Part shown: positions 1 to 11,638 of the stretch, one piece after another
How the letters are laid out: every line of letters starts with the position of its first letter
Position numbering within the stretch: the stretch's first letter is position 1
Origin: Rhizopus arrhizus
Taxonomy: Eukaryota; Mucoromycota; Mucoromycetes; Mucorales; Rhizopodaceae
Reading direction: 5' to 3'
NCBI GenBank assembly: GCA_024220505.1
Contig: JAKZZE010000012.1
Coordinates: 1,116,001-1,180,000 of the forward strand
DNA: 64,000 nucleotides
Notes under the pieces: generated by a model
Told to the model about the DNA's origin: nothing
The model's input: only the letters and a program-made list of their open reading frames with translations
The model's database searches: none
Position numbers and translations under genes: made by a program

Positions 1-261
1 AATCTTGTGCAGCTCTCATCAATATCGTGAATATTTTAAGCACCCTTTTCACTTAGGCAGGACTCTCATCTAAATTACAACAATTAAATTTATTCATTTG
101 TCTATTTGTTTATTTATTTGATCGCAACACATTCTTATTATTAATCCGAGTGACTTTATTTGTTTGTTATAAATGGCGGTTTAGAAAGTATATATTTGTT
201 CTCTTTAGTATTTGATATTCTTATCAATCAACAGGTACAATATACACATACAGGTATTTTT

Positions 262-1044
262 TTACTGTAATCCTAAGGTTTTCAATGCATTTTCTCGTAC
301 TATTTGGTTGTAAAGTTCTCTGTCTGTTCTCCATATTTTCTGTTAAATGAAAAAAAAAAAATTAATCAGTTTATCAAAGGTGTATGCACAAAACTTACAC
401 AAGCATCCACGTTAGCTCCACTCTCATCATTGGGTTCTATAAACAGTGATTTAATTCCTCTCCTAGACTATTAAGATTCTTTTTAACTTACCAGCTAACA
501 TACTAACTACACTCAATAAAATCTTTTCAACACTTTGAACAGGACTCCATCTTTCTGAGCTACTTTCATACATATTTGGATCATCTCCTGGTGGATGTAA
601 TATAGAGATGCAAACAGTGCCGTTAGGATATACATTTGGATGAAAGAATTCACAAGTAAATTTCATTGTAGGTGGGCTCAATGGATAATCTCTTGGAAAA
701 GTGAGTGTTGCTGGAAATAATCCTCCCTCAAATGGTGTGCCTTCAGGTCCACTACGTAAAAAGTTAAAAACTACAACTATACTGTCCTTGTGATATTTAC
801 GCAATTAATGCTTCCCATTCAAAAAAGTTGTTTTCATCAATAGGACCTGAATAGAGCTATGATTAAGTTGCAAAGTAGATTGCATTGTTAGATTTTTACC
901 TGCAGTAATGCCTTCAGGTGCATTAACAGTCAGCTCTATTCAAAAAAATGAGCATTAAAAATAAAATAAATAATTTGTTTTACCTCTATATTCAGTCATG
1001 AGTCGCTTTAAAGCAGTTGCTCCTACTGTTCTATTTCCATTCAT
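262..1044 (-). CDS. UBC7: Ubiquitin-conjugating enzyme E2, UBC7/UBE2G2 type
   Basis: E2 that transfers ubiquitin; family members act with ER-membrane ligases in ER-associated degradation. Six exons (1044-984, 935-900, 846-801, 751-492, 436-399, 339-262) sum to 519 nt, or 172 residues, in frame. The protein starts [20 protein letters not shown]. The catalytic Cys lies in [16 protein letters not shown], and the acidic loop just after it ([18 protein letters not shown]) is the hallmark insertion of the UBC7/UBE2G/Cdc34 group. [12 protein letters not shown] is the HPN element. The C-terminus EPNDESGAN...[16 protein letters not shown] matches the UBE2G2 tail. Length is usual for the family, and no transmembrane segment is present. 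It is followed, in the same direction, upstream by the RSE1 gene, with about 300 bp between them. Confidence 0.95.
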
Positions 1045-1347
1045 TTGATTTTTTAAAATAAAGTAAAAAAAAAAAAAAAATAGTTTGGTTTGAACCAGTT
1101 ACAGATATATTAAAATTCGAATTTCTGATTGGATAATGATATTCCAAAATAAGGTTACTTTACCAATAAAGGAGCATATAACATATAAAGTTGACATATT
1201 TCATTTCTTTTATCATATTCGATTATTCAACAGCATTTTACGTAATGACTTCAAAAAACTAATGATTTAAAGTGCATGTTTCTTTAGTCGGACAAGAGAG
1301 TCTTGTTTTTTTTATTAAAGTGTTTTATTTTTTGTACAAAATCCTTA
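1045..1347. other. Intergenic: UBC7 promoter / RSE1 3' end
   Basis: About 300 bp of AT-rich sequence with an A-run at 1064-1080. It should hold the UBC7 promoter and the RSE1 3' UTR. No gene seen. Confidence 0.5.
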
Positions 1348-4300
1348 TTAGAAACCAGAACGAATACGCATATCTTCAATCTTCTTTTGAACATCCGCTA
1401 CTGAACGATCAAGCTCTTCGGCAATCATACGCTTCTTTTCTGCAGCTAGTGTATTGAATTGTTCACACAAATCGCCATCAATAACAGCTTTGACAGGAAT
1501 ATAATAACTTCTATAAAGTAAATGATCTCGTCCAGCAAGTGGAGGTGCTTCCGCACGCATGTGCATTTCAAGCATTTGAAAGAATTCTACATCTTCTTTT
1601 GATAAAAATGGAACATAAATAGAGATAGCACCAAGGAATGATGTCGTCAATACAACTTCTCTGCCTCCTGATAAAAGTGTAGTCTTATGAAGTGATGTAA
1701 TGATATCTCCAGTAAAGTATTCACATAAACTATCAATCTACCATACATAATTGAATAGAATGACCTCAGCCTTATGATATTCAAACATACCTTATTTGGA
1801 GCTCCTTGAAGGTAGCCTTTTTCATGATAGATTCGATTACCAGTTGTATCTTCATCTACTTCACGAGATATCGATCCAGGTAAACGAGAGACAAAAAAAT
1901 TACCAAATTTATCTCCACCGGCTACAGTCTCGTAATCTACCATTGTAGAGCCTGTCATCCATCGAGGAATTGTATCATCGGCAAACACAACAAGTCTGTT
2001 ATCTGCATGCTTATATATAACATAGTGAACTGATTCTTGTACATCTGTAGCTATAACTCTGTGGCCTTGCGTGTGCAGTGAAACAATGCAGTTGGGGATA
2101 CTCTTTGTTTCACACTTTCTCAACATTTTCTTTTTACCAATGTCATAAATACGCAATGATTTGCCTGCGCCTACCAAAAGTCGACCTTGGAAGGCCAACA
2201 TTGCATAAGGAACATCATCAATGGGTGTCTTGTGAATAAAATGAAGACGGAGTTGCCCTTGTTCACCTTGAACAACTCGGTAGACATGCAGATAGCCTGA
2301 GGTGCACGAACGTGGAGAAAGATTCACATTTTGACCCGTACCAACAATCACAAATTGTTCAGATGAATTTGTAGCGTGAGGATTCTGACGGAACTGGACC
2401 ATGGCAACACTGAACGCAGCTTCATTGTCTTCTAACTCAATGGTTTCCAATGTTCTACCCTCAAAAGGTTCTATAAGACGAATGCAACTTGCCCATTTTC
2501 CAGCAGCGTTGCGTACATGGCCAAATTGAAGTGGGTCAAGGTTAGTAATGTCATCGTCGATTTCAAACCCTTCATTTTCCTTTTCTATGATTCCCTTGGC
2601 TTTTTCACTAGGCGAGAATGTTGCATGGTCGCTTTCAATAACAACAAAGGTGCGTGTAGGTGCATGAAGAGCGAATTTTCTAGGTGTGTATTTTAAAGGA
2701 ATAGAAACTTGATTAAAGATATTACCAAGTTTTTCCACTGTAAAGATTCTGTACAACGGTCAGTTTGTAGTTCATTTTTCATTTGCTTTCTTTTGTTTAC
2801 CTTAATGTATTTCCGGCTACTGCTACTACACCTTCGGGACATTGTTCAGTAACAAATGCACTACCATGTTCCAACATTTCGTAACTGAGAGGTGTCAAAT
2901 AAAGTCTGTTCTGGAAAGTGTAACTGACCCATGGTTTAGTAGACAAAGCCAAAACAGCAGGATGACCTTGAATAGATATTCTAAATAATTTTACGCTCTT
3001 GGCACCAATAAAACGAGCACGGGTATCAGATAATTGACCAGTAATTGTATCAAGAATAGTACGAAGAAAGATACCATTGCTAAGACCAATATTCAAATAC
3101 TGAGTGCCATGTCCTTGCTCAATACCAGTGTCCATCATTTCAATAATACACAAGCTAGAGGGAACGCCTTGAAGCGCTTGCATTGAGATTGGTTCCAAGC
3201 ATGAATCAGGATCAAGACTCAAGATACGAACAGTTTGATCTTCACAACCAACAGCAATATAACGAGCTCGTACACGACCCTCAGGCACTTCTCCCAAAGC
3301 CAAAGTTGTAACATATGCAGACATCTGTCTATGCTCTTGATGTTCATTCAATTGTCCCATATTGTCCATTTCAAAGTAGACAATCTCTCCATTTGAAAGA
3401 GCAATGGCGATCTGTCGGCTATTGGTAGCTGCTTCAACAATGGTTTGACCTTGAGGAGCTCTCCATTCATTAACACGGCGATCTGCACGAATATGACGAA
3501 TACCGTGAGGATGGACCTGAACAAGAGCATCTTCACCTATTTGTTGAACGGCGAGAGTGGGTGCATTGGTCAAAAAACCAGTATCAGTGACTTCCTCAAC
3601 TGTTTCGCCAATGGACAAGACAAGTGTAGCATTAGCAAAAGAAACAACAATGTAGGCGTGATATTGGTCATCTGCTCTCAATTTGGTAGTCCATACAGCA
3701 CTTGGGTTACCTGGCAACTCACTCACGGCAAGCTCTGCTGCTTCAACACCTTGATTCAAGATACGAAAGGTAGACTGTGCACCTCTACCACAAATAGCAT
3801 AGATACGAGGGGTTTCTTCATCTGCCAAATTGAGGACTTTTGATTCCATCAAAGGCGCCATCGACTCCAATTCATCTACAAGCGAAAGATTCTTTAAGGG
3901 TCGTGGTTTGAAGTAAACTAGAGGTATTCCTCCTTCGTATGTCTCCTGTTCCATATAGACTGCAGAAGAGATTTCTGCATCGTCATCGTCGTCTCCAAGG
4001 CCTTCAAAGAAATAATGGCGACTAACAACACATTAGAAATCAGCATAACACTTAAATTCTCTCACTTACTGGTTGCCGAATTCACTTGCTGCAAAGAGGA
4101 ATCCACTTTTCAATATAGACAAAGAAATGGCGGGAGGAATTGTATCAAAGTATTTGATTGTCAAACCTTGAACAGTACCCTGTACATGGTCCATGGTCAC
4201 CTTATATAAATCGCCTTCTTCAGACTGTAATAAAAAGAAAAACTGTGTCTTTTTATCAACACGCATTTTATGTACAGCAGAGGCAATGATGATAATACCT

Positions 4301-5253
4301 CTCTTTGGATCTTCTAATGGCTGAGCACGACGAGGAATAGGAATGCGAAGTTCTTCTGCATCAGGGTGCTTATAGGCAATAAAGTTTTCTGTACAAACCA
4401 AAACACCAGAAGGACCATCGTTTCCACCGGGTACTATACAGACAATGAATATTTCTATGCTTTTACTATCTTTTTTCAAACTAACCTGGTACTAACAGAT
4501 TAGCTTTACGATCCACAACATCACTCCATTTTCTAACAACGTGATTCAGACCAAGATCCAATTCATAGTAAGTTAGAATTTTTTCTGCATTTTGTGCGGC
4601 CTCGCCTGTTGAATCAGCATCAGCATCTGCGTAATCAACCTCAAGACAAGCAAAGGTTGGGTTTTCAAAACCGACATCCACCGCGACAATGTGATGAATG
4701 ATGGCATGGCTTCTGTGAGCTTCTAAAGGAGAAGATATAGTCAAGTTGGCGGCAGAGTCACGATTGAGAATGTAAACTAATTTCTGCTTTTCGGTGGCAC
4801 TAATCATTACAGCTCGACCTTTAGGATCTGCAGTCAAATATTGCCCAGGTACAATACGACGACATCCTGTTTTTCCATATGTTTCTTGATGTACCTTTTC
4901 AAATATATTCTTTACTGGATTGTATTCCAAGATTACAATGCGGCCAGAGTCGGAGCCGACAACGATGAAATCTAGTCATGCGTAAGTACATTATACATGC
5001 TCAATACACGTCTCGTTAAATACATACCTTTGCTGCCACCAGTAAGACGAAATGGAGCAATACTACGAATTAATCCAAAACATTCGTGAGAAAGGATAGT
5101 GTGTATTTTTCCAGATGCTGCGTCAGGTTTTAATAGCTCTAAACGTGTCTGTCGTGCTACAATAATTTCTTGCTGCTTAGTGCCAGAAAAATTACCGTGA
5201 ATTGCCTGGTTAATAGCTGTTGTTGGACTTATCGTAAGGTTATATAAAAACAT
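1348..5253 (-). CDS. RSE1: Splicing factor 3B subunit 3 (SF3B3/SAP130/Rse1)
   Basis: Large beta-propeller scaffold of the SF3b complex in U2 snRNP, needed for branch-point recognition in the nucleus. Six exons (5253-5028, 4971-4486, 4433-4070, 4021-2801, 2748-1791, 1737-1348) sum to 3645 nt in frame, 1214 residues, which is normal for the family. The start [20 protein letters not shown] and the blocks [55 protein letters not shown]-type joints ([15 protein letters not shown]), [13 protein letters not shown] and [15 protein letters not shown] follow SF3B3 from end to end. The C-terminus [20 protein letters not shown]...EELDRS is also canonical. It diverges from CWF19L1 across 186 bp. All five introns are short (46-62 nt). 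Confidence 0.97.
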
Positions 5254-5439
5254 ATTTGTATTGCCTTTTTTCTTCCTCCTCTCCAGTTATTTAACAAAAA
5301 AAAAAAAAAAAGAGAAAAAATAAAAAATACAGAAATACTCGTCTAACGTCACTTTATGAACCCTCCACTGGGATTTAAATTGTGGCTTATAAATTGCACA
5401 AAAGTAGTAGCAAGAAAAATGCATTTCTTTTGAGTAAAA
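5254..5439. promoter_or_regulatory. Divergent promoter between RSE1 and CWF19L1
   Basis: Only 186 bp separate the two start codons, so both promoters and 5' leaders must lie here. It contains an A15 run (5297-5311) and no clear TATA box. Inference from gene layout. Confidence 0.55.
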
Positions 5440-7577
5440 ATGTCAAATATTAAAGTGTAACAAAAACCAAAACACTATAAACATTCATTTTATTAACTAA
5501 TTTATATAAACAATAGGCTTGTTACTGGTTCAACTAATGGAAAATTTCGTGAATTGTTTACAAAAGCAAAACAGATTCATGAAAAATACGGCCCATTTGA
5601 TATTCATTTGTGCATTGGTGACTTTTTTGCTCCAGATACAGAAAATGAAGCTATTGAAGATTTAATAAATGGAAATATTGAAGGTAAATGGGCTATAGAT
5701 CAATTTATTATCTTGCATTGTTTTGACTTGCATGATCTAGTTTCTTTAACTACTTACTTCATTACTGGAAACACGCCTTTCCCTGCACGCATTCAAAACC
5801 ACATTGAAACAACAGATGGTGAGGTTTGTACCAACCTTTATTATCTTGGAAAACGAGGCATCTTAACCACAGCACAAGATATGAAGATTGCCTTTTTATC
5901 TGGAACTCAACCCACCGATGATAACTCGACAAAGTTGACTGAATATACCAAAGACGATATCGAGAAATTATGCCGGACAAAAATGCCCGCCTCATCACCA
6001 CCAGGTATTGATCTTTTGTTGACTTGCGAGTGGCCAAAGAACATTAGCGAGTCGCCTGTTGCTACTATGGACGAGTCAAAAATGTCAGTGCATATTGCTC
6101 AGTTAGCAGCCGCTTTAAAACCAAGATATCATTTTGCAGCATCACAAAACCTATTTTATGAAAGGGAGCCTTATAGAAACATCAAAAGTGGATTGACTGG
6201 TCCTGATGAAAGAGAAGCAAAACATACATCGAGATTCATTGGTCTTGGAGATGCTTTTAATACAGACAAACAAAGAGTAAAAATGTATATAATGAAAATA
6301 GAATAGAGTAACTAACATCCGAATCCCTTTTTTTTTTTTTCTGCAGTGGTTTTATGCTTTCAACTTGACTCCTATGACACAAGTATCTCTTGAAGCATTA
6401 GAATCAGTACCAGAAAATACAACTGACTGTCCATTTACCTCATTACTTGGCAGCAAGAGAAAGCATGAAGACGAAAATAACGGATCCTTCTTTTGGGGTG
6501 AAGAGCAAAAACGTACAAAGATAGATGTACCAAAAGGCAACTATGTCTGTAGACGATGCAATGTTCCTGGGCATTACCTTAAAGATTGTCCTGAAGCTTC
6601 CAGCCAACCACCCGAAAGCTATGTATGTAACATATGCAAACAACCTGGCCATTATATCAAGGATTGCCCAGAGAGAAATCAGCGACGAGCTAATTATGAG
6701 CAACCTTCATGTAAGAAAAAAAAAAAAAAAAAAATAGATGTGAAAAAGAGAAAAGGAGAGATCATCTCATTTTTTTATTATTATTCAACAGTGGATTCAT
6801 GCTGGTTTTGTTTATCTAATCCCAAAGTTGAAAAGCACCTTGTGGCCTCGATAGGAAATGAGCTTTATGTGGCATTAGCAAAGGGTCCCCTTTTTTCATC
6901 AAAAGATGAAGATTGCAAAGTGCCAGGTTCAGGTCATGCATTGATTATACCAATAACACACTACCCTACCTTTGGAAAAATTCCTTTGGAATCTCAAGTT
7001 GAAGTTGTTGCTGAACTTGAGAAATACAAAAGTGCATTTAGAAAAATGTTTGAACAATACAACCACAGTTTGCTTTCCTTTGAAATCTCGAGAGAATCCT
7101 TCAGAGGCATGAGTCATGCACATATTCAAATTGTAGCCATTCCAAATAGTAAATGCGATATTGTAGAGCAGGTGGCAAGAGAACAAGGAGAGATGTTGGG
7201 AATGGATTTTATTGATCAAGTACCTGTAAGATAACCCATTTTATAATATTTTTATAGTTGATTAATCCGTCCCTACAAAAACATAGAAAAACCCAGAGAT
7301 CCCTTATTTCAAATTGGATATGCCCAATGGAAAAACTCTTGTTCATATCATAAAGCCCAAGGAACGATTTAATTTACAATTCGGCAGGTAAAAAAAAGCA
7401 GTAAATATATATTTGGTTGTACTCAACTATATTCCATCTAGATTGGTTGTCTCTCATATTTTAGGAAAGCCAGAAAGAGAAGATTGGAAGGCTTGTCAAC
7501 AGACAGAAGAAGAAGAAAAGAAAGAAGTCGGGTTGTTTAAAGCTGCATTTAAACCTTTTGACTTTACCCTTCAATAA
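5440..7577 (+). CDS. CWF19L1: CWF19-like protein 1 (Drn1-type), with two zinc knuckles
   Basis: Homologue of CWF19L1/Drn1, which binds lariat debranching enzyme and late spliceosomes. Seven exons (5440-5456, 5517-5683, 5741-6276, 6347-6710, 6792-7225, 7287-7387, 7442-7577) sum to 1755 nt, 584 residues. The N-terminal metallophosphatase-like part reads MSNIKVLVTGSTNGKFRELF, DIHLCIGDFF and YYLGKRGI. Two CCHC knuckles follow: CRRCNVPGHYLKDC and CNICKQPGHYIKDC. Then come the CwfJ C-terminal domains 1 (CWFCLSNPKVEKHLVASIG, HALIIPITHYP, SHAHIQIVAIP) and 2 (HIIKPKERFNLQFGR, KPFDFTLQ). The 57-nt intron 5684-5740 has no stop and is a multiple of three. Its removal is favoured because the spliced join restores family sequence. 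Confidence 0.94.
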
Positions 7578-7643
7578 ATCAGGTCACACATCTTTAGTTT
7601 TTTTTTTTTCCTTTTCCTTTCTTTTTTTTTTTTTTTACTAAAC

Positions 7644-9817
7644 ATGATCTTGTCTGAACCACTTTTTTCAACTGACAAGGAAAATGAGCGTATATACCCC
7701 ATCATTGCTCAATCTAAAGAAGAAATTAAAAATCAATTGGATGAACAAGCACGAATAAAAAGAGAATTACTCAAGTTGAGCAGTGATGATCCACTAAAAG
7801 AATTGAAGTTGAAAAGAACAATACAAGGCATGCTTAATGTCTTCAAGGGCGATCAACAAGAGCAAAGATATGAACAAGACGAGAATAAAGAAGAGGAAGA
7901 GAACGCGCTTCGATTACTTTCTGTTGGATCATTATCCATTTCTAAAGATGTTGAATCAGCCTCAGAACCTCTGCTGACTGTTGATGTCTCGTCCTATAGA
8001 GAAAAAAGAAGAAGGATAGAACAAGAGCTTCCTACGCTGCAAAGATCACTTTCTTCGACGACAGCTCCTGTCGATAGAACAGCTGAAGAAACGGTGGAGG
8101 TGACAGAAGCTGAGAAAAGATCAAAAGAAGAGACGGCTGCTTCTGAAACAGTCCCACAGCCTTACAGAAACGAATGGTTTGCAGAAAAGGACACTGTACG
8201 CAAAACGGACGAGAAGAGTACGAATATCAAGATCTATGAGTATCTTCCTCAGATGGTCCCAATCTTTGCCACAGCTGAACAAGCGGAAGAATGTGACAAG
8301 ATCGCGGCCGCAGCCAAGCGAACGGATGCCACCTTTTATCTATCGGACTTTCGCAAGTCAATCGACTGTCTCAATTTTACCTTGTCTGATTACGATAACC
8401 ATGCAAAGGACGTGTGGAAAATATCTGGAAAATTGCAGTTTTTAAAAGAGTTTTTGGATCATTTGAAGAATGAAGATCTTGTCATCATGGTGCTTACAGA
8501 AGGCATGAATGAAGAGACGTGTATGTATGATTTTATACGAGAAGATTTGGGTTTTGCTTGTACTCGTATAGGTAATGTCTTTGATGATGAGTGGGATGGT
8601 GAATATGGCGTGTTTATAAAGACGAAAAAGAGTGAAGAAAACTTGAGGTTATCTGAAAGTGGACTATTCAAACCTTTAGCTGATTTGGTTCTTTGTATGG
8701 ATATCACGATCGAGAGTGATCTGAGAACGTTCTTGAGCTTGAAGAGAAATGATACCGAAAAGCCTCATGTTCTTTGGCTTGTGACAATCGGATCACTTGA
8801 AGAGAGAGCCTTCAAGTTCTTGCGGGAGAGCAAATTGACCTTTTCCAAATGCGGTGAACGCTCCAAAGCGCTCTTGCTCGAGAACAATCAGTGGCCAGTG
8901 AGATCCGATAAGGAAAGTATGATGAATAACCGATTGGCTGCCCTCAATTTGGCCTCATGGCTAATTGATTATAAAGGTGCTTTTGAATACCAATATCGAT
9001 CGACTATTCAATTACCACACAGTCAATTTCAAGCGACAGCAAAGCCCTTTGAACAACCACTCGGTGTTTCAGCAATCACAGAAGGAAATGAGGAACGGAG
9101 CCCTTCAGATATGGATACTAGTTCTGATGCAGATATTGATGAATCCAATATACCCACAACTCACTTGTCACAACTCTCGCCACATGCTCCTACTACGTCT
9201 GTAACTCTTCTTACAAGCCCCATATCTTTTGCTCCTGCTGCCTCTATCCCTGCTCCTACTCCTACTTCTATTCCTTCTGCCATGCCTGTTCCTTCTGCCA
9301 TGCCTGTTCCTTCTGCCATGCCTGTTCCTACTACCATGCCTGTTCCTACTACCATGCCTGTTCCTAATGCCATGCCTGTTCCTAATGCCATACCTGCTCC
9401 TACTACCATGTCTGCTCCTACTGCCATGCCTGTTCCTAATACGATAAACAGTCGCCCTCTGTTAAGCCCCAACTTGGCAGATTTTTTGGAAAATGTAGGA
9501 TGATTGAAAATAAGGATTGTTAGATATTGATTATGATTATAATAGGCTATATTCTCACCTGGTGAATTTACTGTGAATAGGACAAGAACACCAGATGGTT
9601 TAAGTAAGAAAGAAAGAAAGAGAGAAATGGAGTGGAGATTAACCGGTTAGGATTAGGTCCAGAAGAAGTGACGATTGCTAGAGATATATTAAAAGACAAG
9701 GGAGCGAAATATTTAGAAGAGATGAAAAAACTTCGAAGTCAATTTCAACAACAACTTTATGTGCTTCGTTCGAAATATATTGAAGAAACAAAGCAAGCTT
9801 ATTTCAGATTAAATTAA
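7644..9817 (+). CDS. HDA complex subunit 2/3-like protein
   Basis: Probable subunit of a class II histone deacetylase complex (HDA2/HDA3-like, catalytically dead helicase-type fold), acting on chromatin. Three exons (7644-9494, 9546-9603, 9651-9817) sum to 2076 nt, 691 residues. The N-terminus is charged and coiled-coil-like. The mid region (about residues 190-450) holds the pattern expected for the fold: ISGKLQFLKEFLDHL, DLVIMVLTEG, LADLVLCMDITI and VLWLVTIGSLEERA. Residues about 530-600 form a proline-rich tandem repeat of AMPVP-type units. The tail GPEEVTIARDILKDKGAKYL...LRSKYIEETKQAYF looks like a coiled coil and is reached only by the two small introns. The family call rests on weak, pattern-level similarity. 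The gene itself is well supported. Confidence 0.62.
9275..9440 (+). repeat. 18-bp coding tandem repeat (PxAMPV units)
   Basis: Nine or so imperfect copies of an 18-bp unit (cctgttccttctgccatg and variants) inside the HDA2/3-like gene. They encode repeating PVPSAM / PVPTTM / PVPNAM hexapeptides. Confidence 0.9.
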
Positions 9818-9860
9818 GAAAAAAGAAGACTAGTTTTATGTAAATAAATAAAGAATGTAG

Positions 9861-10972
9861 TTAATGATAGTAAGGCATAGATTGATGTGAGATGGATGAA
9901 GGCATATGTTTGTTTGATTTTGAATGTTTCATATGTGTTGATTTGATATGTTTTCTTAGGGATCTAGAATGATAATAAGCTTTATCACAACCAGGCATAG
10001 AGCATAAATAAGGTCGATTGTCTGAATGAGTCTTGATGTGTGTACAGAGTGAATCTGGTCTAGAAAAAGTTTTATTACAACCTAAAAGAGATATGAGAGA
10101 TTGAAAAAAGATAGATGATGTGTACCTATCACACTGCATACAAAGGGTCTTTCTCCAGTATGAGTTCTGATGTGATTATGCATCTTGTGTCTCTTCATGA
10201 ACGGTTTCTTATTTCTTGAACAATCTTTCCACTCACAATAATAACTTGGCTATATAAAATGATGAGTTTTATTAGAAGAGTTCAATTTGATGTTTACCTT
10301 GCCACTTCCAATATGATTATTACAAATATGAACCATGAGTTTTTCTAGTGTGGGTGCTTGAGCATCACAGGATGTCCACTGACAATAATAAGATTCATTT
10401 GATTTTGTATTTTTTGTGACAAGAGGTGGAATTGAGATTGTTTGAAGAGAGATTTTTTTGGATTGGATCGGTTGAGGATCTCTTTCGGACTCTAATCGGA
10501 CGACACGTTTGATTAATTCTTCTTTGGATAGATGATGAAGAGAAGAAGAAAGATGATTATCCTATTATTTATTAATAATCCATCGTTTATTATTTGAATA
10601 TTAACTTACGGATAAAGAAGGATTGAAAAGAGGATCATCCATCATTGAGAGATGATCTTCTAAATTAAAATCAATTGGAGGAGAACAAGAAGAAGTTGAA
10701 AGATAATCAAGTGAAGGTCGGTGAGAGAAGAATCCAATGTCAGGCGTAGGTAGATCAAATGAAGAACTAGGACTGATGGAGGGTTCAGAAGTTTGAAATG
10801 AATTGAGTGAATAAAAAGGGGGTTGATCCAAAGGAATGCTTGTCATCCAATCATTTTCTGATAGGACAAAAGAAGATGTCAAGTCATTCACCAGATGATT
10901 CATGTCTTGTTTATTATCAGCATAATATCGATCGAGTGATGAATGATGATGATTGATTTCGTCGTTTTTCAT
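9861..10972 (-). CDS. C2H2 zinc-finger transcription factor (four fingers)
   Basis: Likely DNA-binding regulator. Four exons. The first (10972 to about 10612) encodes a Ser/Pro-rich, acidic N-terminus (NDEINHHHSSLDRYY, SEPSISPSSSFDLPTPDI), plausibly an activation region. The later exons carry four fingers: CQWTSCDAQAPTLEKLMVH..H, CEWKDC...FMKRHKMHNHIRTH, CSVIGCNKTFSRPDSLCTHIKTH and CSMPGCDKAYYHSRSLRKHIKSTH, with linkers TGERPFVC and SDNRPYLC. The spacing of the first two fingers resembles GLI/Zic and Zap1-type proteins. The start ATG at 10972 is the first in frame; the frame extends upstream without another ATG. It converges on the HDA2/3-like gene with 43 bp between stops. Target genes unknown. 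Confidence 0.85.
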
Positions 10973-11638
10973 TATAAAGAAAGAGATCAATCAGTCCTAA
11001 AGAAAGAGAGAAAGAAAGAGAAAGAGGGAAATGATTTAAATAGAATCTTATTTTATCGCGTGAGCAGAACCTTTATTGTTCTCCCCACTGATCACTCTAC
11101 TTTTTTTTTTAAACACAAAAATAAACCTTCTTACTTTCTTATGTAATAAACCAAGTTACAAACACATGCAAAAAAGTAACATTCAATCTGTCTTTTAAAA
11201 TAAATAAAATAAAATGGCCAGAGAATGAAGTCGGATAACATCGGTTTCATCTTTCCCTTTACCTCGTATGATCCACACCTTTTTATTATTATTTCAATCC
11301 ATTCCCTTTCTTTCTTTTTTTTTTCATCACTGATTTAAAAAACTCTTTATTCATCCTATTCTCTCTTTTTAATAAACATTTCACATGAGAATCAACCATC
11401 AAGGGATCCTTTAAAAGGTAAAAAGCCGAATACAACACGCTTCTCTTTCTCTTGTCTGTAGCATATGACAATCACTATTTTATGCCACGTGACAAAACCT
11501 GTGAATCATCTTCATGTGACAAAAAGAAGGGGGAGAGGAAATCATATGAAATAAGACTACACTTGTCAATAGAAATTTATTACAAAACATGTTTCCCTGC
11601 TTTTTTTTTGTTTAATCTCTAAACATTCATATTCACAT
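10973..11638. other. Intergenic, probable promoter of the C2H2 factor
   Basis: 666 bp, AT-rich. It contains a CACGTGAC palindromic E-box-like site near 11487 and pyrimidine-rich tracts. No gene seen. Confidence 0.45.

Noticed and set aside
9161..9472. Gly/Val/Met-rich minus-strand frame and Leu/Pro-rich plus frame
   Set aside because: Both are alternative readings of the 18-bp repeat in the HDA2/3-like gene.
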